Below, piece after piece: positions 1 through 5,029 of a stretch of DNA of 6,910 bases. Position 1 is the first letter of the stretch. The number at the start of each line of letters is the position of its first letter. The position numbers and the translations under genes were made by a program. The notes beneath the pieces are model-generated. The model ran no database searches and was not told where the DNA came from. It worked only from the letters and a program-made list of their open reading frames with translations. The DNA comes from JAJPXI01 sp045602885 (GTDB lineage Bacteria > Bacillota > Clostridia > Oscillospirales > Oscillospiraceae), in contig JAZSCJ010000146.1 in NCBI GenBank assembly GCA_045602885.1, forward strand, positions 1 through 6,910, in the 5' to 3' direction.

Positions 1-79
1 GGAACACAAGCCAGGCAGAAAGCTCGCTTTGCCACCTCCGGCCAAACTGTATGACCCCCAGGCAAGACCGTATGCACAG
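1..79. other. Unassigned left edge
   Basis: No gene can be called in these 79 bases. One plus-strand frame is open from the window edge to a TGA at 52-54 and could be the last 17 codons of a gene, but it has no recognisable motif. A second plus frame stays open into the repeat block. A small AAAGC-TC-GCTTT inverted repeat lies at 19-30. The stretch could be the tail of a gene or further intergenic repeat material; the window is too short here to decide. Confidence 0.3.
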
Positions 80-203
80 CCCTCTCAGACGGCTGCGCTG
101 ACAGCTCTCCCAGGGGGAGACCCAACACCCTCTCAGTCGGCTGCGCCAAGCCTTGCCCCTCCCCTTGGGAGAGGTGCCCGAGCGTAAGCGAGGGCGGAGA
201 GGG
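80..203 (+). repeat. Palindromic CCCTCTC/GAGAGGG element block A (one tandem left arm plus a deleted copy)
   Basis: This is the first of three blocks of the same structured repeat. A left-arm unit (80-127) begins CCCTCTCAG and is followed exactly 48 bases later by a second CCCTCTCAG start (128). The second copy ends GGAGAGGG at 203 and is 76 bases long instead of 116: its left arm stops after the first half-hairpin and jumps straight to the right arm, an internal loss of about 40 bases. The right arm keeps a GCCC...GGGC stem where the other copies have GGCC...GGCC, so both sides changed together. The block lies 5 bases from the flagellin terminator, at the 3' side of that gene. Its function is unknown; it could be a non-autonomous mobile element, a REP-like sequence or a structured RNA. 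Confidence 0.85.
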
Positions 204-208
204 CGCAC

Positions 209-243
209 AAAAAACCGGGGCGGGCCAAACGGCCCGCCCCGGT
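209..243 (-). terminator. Rho-independent terminator of the flagellin gene
   Basis: Read on the minus strand, a 13-bp, almost entirely G+C stem (214-226 with 231-243) closes a four-base loop (227-230) and runs directly into six T residues (214-209). It begins about 50 bases after the flagellin stop codon. This is a textbook intrinsic terminator and fits a highly expressed single-gene transcript. The A-run on the other side is not placed to make it efficient for plus-strand transcription. Confidence 0.93.
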
Positions 244-293
244 CTTATGCGTTATGCTGTTTTGCCAAGAACTCAATTGCTCTGTGTCAAGGC

Positions 294-1982
294 TTACTGC
301 ATCAGCTGCAGCACGCCCTGGGGCACCTGGTTGGCCTGAGCCAGCATAGCCTGAGCGGACTGGATCAGGATGTTGTTCTTGGTGTAGGCCATCATCTCGT
401 CTGCGATGTCGGTATCGCGGATGGTGGACTCGGCGTCCTGAATGTTCTCTTCCATGACGGCCAGGTTGTTGTTGGTGTGCTCCAGACGGTTCTGGATAGC
501 ACCCAGATCGCCTCGGGTGGAGGACACGGTGTTGATGGCGTCCTTGATGGCAGCGATGGCTTCCTGTGCACCGGCCTGATCGGCGATGCTCAGTGCGCTA
601 ATGCCCAAAGAGTTGACGTGCATATCCTGCACGGACACGCTGATCTGGTTGTAGCTGTCAGCAGTATCGCCGATCTGCAGGGTCAGACCGGTTGCGCCGC
701 CGCTCTTGCTGGAGCCGCTGGCCAGACCCAGAGCAGCAGCCGTGGTGCGATCGCCCACGTCGGAGAAGCTGAAGGACACATCCTCGTCACCCTCATAGGT
801 GATCTTGAGCGAGCCATTCTCTTCCACAACAACAAAGTCGGAAGCAGTCAGACCGGTCAGGCCGCTTTCGGTATCCTTGGTGCCGCCAGTCAGGCCACCC
901 AGCTCAGTGTTGTAATCAGCAACTGCGCCTTGAATCGCAGTCTGCAACGCAGTAGCAACTTCATCCATCGTGCTGGTGCCCTTGGTCAGAGCAGCACCAA
1001 CGGTAACATTCAGCGTCACACCGTTCAGCTTCATGGAGAAGTAATCGGTCGCAGCCAGAGTATCACCGTTATAGTTCTTAGTGGCCTCGTTGACAATGCT
1101 CTTGCCATCGGTGGAACCGAACATCAGCGCACCGAGAGAAGCATCAGCATCAGCCTTAGAACCGACATAGGAAACCTCGGACTTTGCCGTCTTGTTGGTA
1201 CTCTCGATGGTAACCGTACCATTCGCCTTGAAGTTGACTTCGACCGAGCCGGACAGGCCCTGTGCCTTCATCTCGTTGTTGAACAGATCTTCCAGCTTCT
1301 GGGCGTAGTCCTTGGTTGCCTCTTCGCCGGAGCCGGTCAGGTCAGCAGCGTTCATGGAAGCGAGAACCTTAGCCGCGTCGCCCTTGGACCAGTCGATGGT
1401 CAGGTTCTGCCCGTCAATGCGGAAGGTGTCAATGTTGGTGTCAGCAGTACCCGTAGCGCCAGTGAAGTCACCCAGAGTGATATCAAAGCTTGCTTCCTGA
1501 TACTTGGCAACTTCAGCGCCCTGGAAGGTCGCACCGTCGGCGGACACTGCGCCGCCGCCCAGAGAGCCGTCCAGCAGCTTGGTGCCGTTGAAGTTGGAGG
1601 AGTCAGCGATGCGGTCGATTTCCGACTTCAGGGCCTCGACTTCCTTCTGCAGGTTGGCGCGGTCCACGTCGTTGTCGTAAGTGCCGTTGGCGGACTGGGT
1701 GGCCAGGTACTCCATGCGGTTGAGCATGTCCTGGATCTCCTGCATAGCACCCTCAGCGGTCTTAACCAGAGAGATACCGTCGTTGACGTTCTTCTGAGCG
1801 GCGTCCAGACCGGTGATCTGAGCGCGCATCTTCTCGGAGATAGCCAGACCGGCGGCGTCGTCACCGGCGCGGTTGATCTTGTAGCCCGAGGACAGCTTTT
1901 CCAGGTTGCCGGACAGAGCACGGTTGTTCATGCCCAGGTTGCGATAAGAGTTCATCGCCATAATGTTGTGTTGAATACGCAT
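294..1982 (-). CDS. fliC: Flagellin
   Basis: This is the structural subunit of the flagellar filament (562 aa), exported by the flagellar type III apparatus and polymerised outside the cell. The N-terminal D0/D1 part (about 1-140) shows the conserved start MRIQHNIMAMNSYRNL, then SSGYKINRAGDDAAGLAIS and QSANGTYDN. The C-terminal D1/D0 part (about 450-562) contains STRGDLGAIQNRLEHT and ends NQVPQGVLQLMQ. The central 140-450 is the variable surface region and appears to hold two related modules (about 187-291 and 315-424), probably flagellin IN-like repeats. Residues R89, L93 and E114 sit where TLR5-contacting residues lie in enterobacterial flagellin. The start is fixed by AAAAGGAG (1991-1998), 8 bases upstream. 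The gene is a single transcription unit with its own terminator and no other flagellar genes nearby. The fliC/hag name refers to family; paralogues elsewhere are likely. Confidence 0.97.
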   Translation of the reverse strand: MRIQHNIMAMNSYRNLGMNNRALSGNLEKLSSGYKINRAGDDAAGLAISEKMRAQITGLDAAQKNVNDGISLVKTAEGAMQEIQDMLNRMEYLATQSANGTYDNDVDRANLQKEVEALKSEIDRIADSSNFNGTKLLDGSLGGGAVSADGATFQGAEVAKYQEASFDITLGDFTGATGTADTNIDTFRIDGQNLTIDWSKGDAAKVLASMNAADLTGSGEEATKDYAQKLEDLFNNEMKAQGLSGSVEVNFKANGTVTIESTNKTAKSEVSYVGSKADADASLGALMFGSTDGKSIVNEATKNYNGDTLAATDYFSMKLNGVTLNVTVGAALTKGTSTMDEVATALQTAIQGAVADYNTELGGLTGGTKDTESGLTGLTASDFVVVEENGSLKITYEGDEDVSFSFSDVGDRTTAAALGLASGSSKSGGATGLTLQIGDTADSYNQISVSVQDMHVNSLGISALSIADQAGAQEAIAAIKDAINTVSSTRGDLGAIQNRLEHTNNNLAVMEENIQDAESTIRDTDIADEMMAYTKNNILIQSAQAMLAQANQVPQGVLQLMQ

Positions 1983-1990
1983 ATCGAAAT

Positions 1991-2026
1991 CTCCTTTTCA
2001 TTTAATCGGGTCATTCCTTCGACCCG
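1991..2026 (-). promoter_or_regulatory. Flagellin mRNA leader hairpin and Shine-Dalgarno with two GGA sites (putative CsrA target)
   Basis: In the flagellin transcript a 6-bp hairpin, CGGGTC paired with GACCCG (2007-2012 and 2021-2026), presents the loop GAAGGAAT with GGA at 2017-2015. A second GGA lies in the Shine-Dalgarno AAAAGGAG (1998-1991), about 23 bases further on. CsrA dimers bind two GGA sites, the stronger usually in a hairpin loop and the second over the ribosome binding site. This is the known arrangement in the B. subtilis hag leader, where FliW antagonises CsrA. The hairpin and GGA motifs are seen directly; CsrA control is inference, since neither csrA nor fliW is in this window. 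Confidence 0.6.
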
Positions 2027-2100
2027 TCCGTTGGGTGGGCGTGCCTTGCGGGGCGGCCATCCGGCCGGACTGTCCGCACCACTTGGCACAGGTACGTGTA

Positions 2101-2128
2101 TTTCATCGGCCGTACGACCGATTGAAAC
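2101..2128. promoter_or_regulatory. Long imperfect palindrome upstream of flagellin
   Basis: The core ATCGGCCGTACGACCGAT (2105-2122) is an inverted repeat with only one mismatched pair. It is flanked by TTTC on one side and TGAAA on the other, so the symmetry extends outward apart from small offsets. It lies about 120 bases before the flagellin start and 180 before dus, so it could be an operator for a dimeric regulator or a hairpin in a long flagellin 5' leader. One minus-strand half contains GCCGATGA, close to a sigma-28 -10 element, but no matching -35 is found at the right distance. Its function is not known. Confidence 0.45.
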
Positions 2129-2184
2129 CGAAGTGGCAGGTGTTTCCTGCTTACACTGTTATTTTCGGCCCATTTCCCTTCAAA

Positions 2185-2211
2185 ATAATAGTTTTGCAAA
2201 AATTTTTTCAA
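2185..2211 (-). promoter_or_regulatory. Candidate flagellin promoter in an AT-rich tract
   Basis: On the minus strand a TTGAAA hexamer (2211-2206) and TATTAT (2190-2185) lie 15 bases apart, embedded in A/T tracts (2180-2220). Each hexamer matches the sigma-A consensus at 5 of 6 positions, but the spacer is short. Use of this promoter would give a leader of roughly 200 bases. A sigma-28-like GCCGAAAA occurs just downstream (2169-2162), but TAAA is not at the expected distance. The true start point is uncertain. Confidence 0.3.
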
Positions 2212-2240
2212 ATTTTTCCCCCGGTGGCAAACAAAAGGAT

Positions 2241-2269
2241 TTGTCACGGCGCAGGAAAGCGTATACAAT
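2241..2269 (+). promoter_or_regulatory. Sigma-A promoter of dus
   Basis: TTGTCA (2241-2246) and TACAAT (2264-2269) are separated by 17 bases, each one mismatch from consensus. Transcription should begin near 2276, giving a leader of about 30 bases that contains the ribosome binding site GGAGGGG (2294-2300). The position directly upstream of dus and the ideal spacing make this the most convincing promoter in the divergent region. Confidence 0.75.
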
Positions 2270-2305
2270 TAAACTTGACTTTTTTACAACGGCGGAGGGG
2301 ATGGC

Positions 2306-3262
2306 ATGAAACTGGACTGCGCGCCCATGGAGGGCATCACCGGGCACTTGTATCGGCAGGCGCATGCGCGTATATTCGGCGGCGTGGATCGGTATTACGC
2401 GCCCTTTCTCTCCCCCACCCAGACCCATCATTTCGGCAAGAAGGAGCTGGCGCAGGTACTGCCCGAGCACAACGCGGGGCTGGTGCTCATCCCCCAGCTG
2501 CTTACCCGCAATGCCGAGGATTTTCTCTGGGCCGCCGGGGAGCTGGCCGCGCTGGGGTATGAGCGGGTCAATCTGAATTTGGGCTGTCCCTCGGGCACCG
2601 TGGTGGCCAAGGGCAAGGGGGCGGGGTTTCTGGGCCGCCCGGCCGAGCTGGAATGCTTTTTGGACACGGTATTTGCCCGCTGTCCCATTGCCGTTTCGGT
2701 CAAGACCCGGCTGGGGCTGACCGAGCCCGAGGAGTTTTGGCCGCTGCTGGAGCTGTTTGGGCGCTATCCCATGGAAGAGCTGATCATTCACCCCCGGGTG
2801 CAAAAGGATATGTACCGCGTACCGGCGCGCCAATCGGTGTTTGCCGCGGCGCTGGGGCGCTGCACGCTGCGCGTAAGCTACAACGGCGATCTGAATACCG
2901 CCGGGCAATGCCATGACTTTGCCACGCGCTTCCCCACGGTGGACACGCTGATGCTGGGGCGCGGGCTGATGGGCGACCCGGCGCTGGCGCGCAAGGTCAA
3001 GGGCGGCCCGGCGGCATCGGTGGAGGAATTGCAGGAGTTTCACGACACCTTATATGAAAGCTACTGCCAGAGCTTTCAAAGCCGCCGCAACGCCATGATG
3101 CGCATGAAAGAGCTTTGGTTTTATCTGATCGGACTGTTTGAGGACGACGGCAAGCAGGGCAAGGCTCTGCGCAAAACCGCCGACCCGGCCGCCTTCGAAG
3201 CCCAGACCGCCCGCCTGTTCGCACAGCTGCCGCTGAAACAGGACAACCCGGGGCCGCATTAA
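2306..3262 (+). CDS. dus: tRNA-dihydrouridine synthase family protein
   Basis: This is an FMN-dependent enzyme that reduces uridine to 5,6-dihydrouridine in RNA, normally in tRNA, using NADPH; some bacterial members act on 23S rRNA instead. The 318 aa match the family's usual size. The TIM-barrel part shows CAPMEGITG (5-13), the catalytic-cysteine motif NLGCPSG (C94), VKTRLG (132-137), IIHPR with H162, YNGD (192-195) and LGRG (217-220, FMN phosphate region). The last 80 or so residues form the usual helical RNA-binding domain. ATG at 2306 follows GGAGGGG by 5 bases; an ATG at 2301 is out of frame. The gene has its own sigma-A promoter and ends 2 bases before a palindromic element. GC is very high (46 of 60 bases in 2581-2640). 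Which uridine it modifies cannot be told from sequence, so it is not assigned to DusA, DusB or DusC. Confidence 0.95.
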   Translation: MKLDCAPMEGITGHLYRQAHARIFGGVDRYYAPFLSPTQTHHFGKKELAQVLPEHNAGLVLIPQLLTRNAEDFLWAAGELAALGYERVNLNLGCPSGTVVAKGKGAGFLGRPAELECFLDTVFARCPIAVSVKTRLGLTEPEEFWPLLELFGRYPMEELIIHPRVQKDMYRVPARQSVFAAALGRCTLRVSYNGDLNTAGQCHDFATRFPTVDTLMLGRGLMGDPALARKVKGGPAASVEELQEFHDTLYESYCQSFQSRRNAMMRMKELWFYLIGLFEDDGKQGKALRKTADPAAFEAQTARLFAQLPLKQDNPGPH

Positions 3263-3264
3263 TG

Positions 3265-3380
3265 CCCTCTCAGTCAGCTGCGCTGACAGCTCTCCCATAG
3301 GGAGAGCCAAGATACGGGGGGAACTAAGGCTTGCCTCTCCCTTTGGGAGAGGTGGCCGAGCACAGCGAGGCCGGAGAGGG
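3265..3380 (+). repeat. Full-length 116-bp palindromic element, copy B
   Basis: The element starts CCCTCTC and ends GAGAGGG, so its ends pair. Inside are four hairpins in order: GTCAG/CTGAC; GCTCTCCC/GGGAGAGC with an ATA loop; CCTCTCCC/GGGAGAGG with a TTT loop; and GGCC/GGCC around GAGCACAGCGA. It starts 2 bases after the dus stop and ends 21 bases before the DUF559 start codon, so it occupies almost the whole gap. Its first 44 bases are identical to 3758-3801, on the other side of the DUF559 gene. No T-run follows its hairpins on the plus strand, so it is not a standard terminator for dus, although it may stabilise the 3' end. Confidence 0.9.
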
Positions 3381-3401
3381 CAAAAGAACGGAGATGAACC
3401 C

Positions 3402-3779
3402 ATGACCATCCCAAAGGACAACCGCCAGTTAGAAACCGCGCGGCGACTGCGCCGGGAAATGACCCCACACGAACGAAAGCTTTGGTATCTGTTCCTGCGC
3501 AAGTACCCCGTAAAGATCTACAAGCAGCGCATCATCGGACGATTTATTGTGGATTTTTATTGCGCAAGCGCCAAACTGGTCATTGAGCTTGACGGCTCAC
3601 AACATTACGAAACGCAGAGCGCGGCATATGATTGCCGGCGCTCTGCGTATTTGGAATCGTTAGGATTAAAGGTGTTGCGTTTTTCCAATGGGGATGTAGA
3701 CCGAAATTTTCAAGGGGTGTGCGAACAGATCGATTTTACGATTCGGGAACGGGTTGACCCTCTCAGTCAGCTGCGCTGA
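3402..3779 (+). CDS. DUF559 (Vsr/PD-(D/E)XK-like) endonuclease domain protein
   Basis: This small protein (125 aa) of the DUF559 family is related to very-short-patch-repair and other PD-(D/E)XK nucleases. The signature is clear: RREMTPHERKLW (17-28), KQRIIGRFIVDFYC with D51, VIELDGSQHYE with E62, D64 and H68, and VLRFSNGDV (91-99). D51, E62 and D64 are the likely metal-binding residues. No biological role is established for most members. ATG at 3402 follows GGAG (3390-3393) by 8 bases. The gene is bracketed by repeat elements, 21 bases after copy B, and its last residues (PLSQLR) and TGA stop are encoded by the first unit of block C. Its GC content is far lower than dus (26 of 60 bases in 3541-3600, 25 of 60 in 3661-3720), suggesting acquisition. 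It has no promoter of its own that I can see, so it depends on dus read-through or on the element. Confidence 0.9.
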   Translation: MTIPKDNRQLETARRLRREMTPHERKLWYLFLRKYPVKIYKQRIIGRFIVDFYCASAKLVIELDGSQHYETQSAAYDCRRSAYLESLGLKVLRFSNGDVDRNFQGVCEQIDFTIRERVDPLSQLR

Positions 3780-3969
3780 CAGCTCTCCCATAGGGAGAGC
3801 CTACGCCCTCTCAGTCGGCTGCGCTGACAGCTCTCCCAAAGGGAGAGCCAACGCCCTCTCAGTCGGCTGCGCCGACAGCTCTCCCAGAGGGAGAGCCAAG
3901 ATACGGGCGGCGCAAAAACTTGCCTCTCCCTTTGGGAGAGGGGGCCGAGCACAGCGAGGCCGGAGAGGG
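3758..3969 (+). repeat. Palindromic element block C: two tandem 48-bp left arms plus a full 116-bp copy
   Basis: Three CCCTCTCAG starts lie exactly 48 bases apart (3758, 3806, 3854). The first two units are left arms only; the third continues into a complete element ending GGAGAGGG at 3969. Each left arm keeps the GCTCTCCC/GGGAGAGC stem while its 3-base loop differs (ATA, AAA, AGA). The first small stem is GTCAG/CTGAC in unit 1, GTCGG/CTGAC (wobble) in unit 2 and GTCGG/CCGAC in unit 3. The block supplies the DUF559 stop codon at 3777-3779 and ends 3 bases before the stop codon of the convergent lipoprotein gene. The array has no spacers, so it is not a CRISPR. Confidence 0.9.
3914..3941 (-). 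terminator. Possible terminator of the cotransporter-lipoprotein operon, formed by the element
   Basis: Read on the minus strand, the third hairpin of the block C full copy (CCTCTCCC/GGGAGAGG with an AAA loop, 3923-3941) is followed after CAAG by five T residues (3918-3914). The four-base gap between stem and T-run weakens it. Copy B lacks the T-run, so termination is not a general property of the element. It lies about 35 bases after the lipoprotein stop codon, the right place for the operon's end. Confidence 0.4.
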
Positions 3970-3972
3970 TTC

Positions 3973-5007
3973 TCACGGTCGGCAGCCGCCGCAGGGGGTA
4001 TACCCGGCGGCCTCGGCTTCGGCACGCACGGAGAAGATCACTTGATTTTTCGCCGTGGGCAATCCGTCGCAGCCCTCCCGGTGAAAGACCCGGGAGTTTT
4101 TATTTCCGATGTAGGTCACGCCCACTTCCGCCCGGCCCACTTCGGGCGCAACGTCCTTTTCGGTGGTGAACTGCACCGTTTGCCCATCGCTGTGGGCCAC
4201 CACGCTGCCCTGCTCATCGGTGCGGTAGATGGTCACCCGGGCATCGCGCAGGCGGCTCATAACCTCACGATGGGGGTGGCCGTACTCGTTGTTGACCCCG
4301 GCCGAAATGACTGCGTATTGCGGCATGACTTGCCGCAGGAACACATAGCTGCTGGAGGTGCTGCTGCCGTGGTGGCCCATTTTGAGCACATCCGCGTCCA
4401 GATCACACTCGGCCGCCAACAGGTCGTACTCGGCGGTGGTTTCCATATCGCCGGGGAACAAGAACGAGGTTCCGCCGTAGTCCACCCGGAGCACCAGCGA
4501 GGTGTCGTTGCCCTGCTCGTACTGCGCCCGGGGGCCAAGCACACTCACCTGCGCCATGCCCAGGGTAACGGTGCTGTCGATTGGCGGCACGGTGAGAGTC
4601 AGACCCTGCGCGTATGCCGCGTCGGCAAATTCTTCCAACAGCCAGGAATCGGACGCGCCGGGCGAGGTGAGCACCTGTCCCACGCTGTAGTCGTCCATCA
4701 CGCCCGGCAGACCGCCCACGTGGTCTTCGTGAATATGGGTACACACCACATAGTCCAGATGCTCCACACCCTGCGCGGCCAGATAGTCAGACACCAGCGC
4801 GCTGTCCTCCACATTTCCGCCGTCAATAAGCATGGTCTGCCCATTGCATTGCAGCAGGGTGCTGTCGGCCTGTCCCACATCGATAAAGTGGACACGCAGG
4901 CCATCCGCTTCCGGGGCGGGGGCGGACGGCGGCTGCTGCTGCGAACAGCCGCACAGACTAAGGGCAAGCAACAGCGCGCTCAGGCATACGGCGGTGTTTT
5001 TCTTCAT
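3973..5007 (-). CDS. Secreted ComEC-like metallo-beta-lactamase-fold lipoprotein with C-terminal Ada-like zinc module
   Basis: The protein has 344 aa. An N-terminal lipoprotein signal (MKKNTAV, hydrophobic core, then LCGC with C21 the likely lipidated residue) places it outside the membrane. The metallo-beta-lactamase domain (about 37-280) shows FIDVGQADS (41-49), the metal motif HIHEDH (91-96), FPGD (184-187), GHHGSS (211-216) and GHPH (243-246), the pattern of the ComEC/Rec2 C-terminal hydrolase domain. Residues 297-344 form a small module with YIGNKNSRVFH, then H309, C313, C339 and C342, resembling the Ada metal-binding domain often found at the end of such proteins. The substrate is unknown; a phosphodiesterase or nuclease role is plausible. 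I start it at 5007 because GGAGG (5018-5014) lies 6 bases upstream; a 13-codon extension to 5046 would overlap the upstream gene and spoil the signal peptide. It lies 22 bases after the cotransporter gene, so the two are probably co-transcribed. Confidence 0.9.
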   Translation of the reverse strand: MKKNTAVCLSALLLALSLCGCSQQQPPSAPAPEADGLRVHFIDVGQADSTLLQCNGQTMLIDGGNVEDSALVSDYLAAQGVEHLDYVVCTHIHEDHVGGLPGVMDDYSVGQVLTSPGASDSWLLEEFADAAYAQGLTLTVPPIDSTVTLGMAQVSVLGPRAQYEQGNDTSLVLRVDYGGTSFLFPGDMETTAEYDLLAAECDLDADVLKMGHHGSSTSSSYVFLRQVMPQYAVISAGVNNEYGHPHREVMSRLRDARVTIYRTDEQGSVVAHSDGQTVQFTTEKDVAPEVGRAEVGVTYIGNKNSRVFHREGCDGLPTAKNQVIFSVRAEAEAAGYTPCGGCRP

Positions 5008-5029
5008 GGGTCTCCTCCGATATGTACGG

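Noticed and set aside
2001..2010. CCCGATTAAA as a sigma-28 -10 element
   Set aside because: It would start transcription inside the Shine-Dalgarno region and has no -35 partner.
2011..2268. 85-codon minus-strand frame in the flagellin leader
   Set aside because: It has no ribosome binding site, no known motif, and runs through the palindrome and leader hairpin; more likely untranslated leader.
2261..2289. Minus-strand TTGTAA/TATACG pair as flagellin promoter
   Set aside because: Each hexamer matches at only 4 of 6 positions, the spacer is 18 bases, and it overlaps the much better plus-strand dus promoter.
153..2309. 718-codon plus-strand open frame
   Set aside because: It is antisense to flagellin, begins in the repeat block and crosses the intergenic region. 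The protein has no recognisable motifs, whereas the minus-strand frame is an unmistakable flagellin.
2180..3043. 287-codon minus-strand open frame
   Set aside because: It is antisense to dus, whose catalytic motifs are all intact on the plus strand.
3758..3901. Tandem 48-bp repeats as a possible CRISPR array
   Set aside because: The units are directly joined with no unique spacers, and they are internally palindromic arms of the dispersed element.
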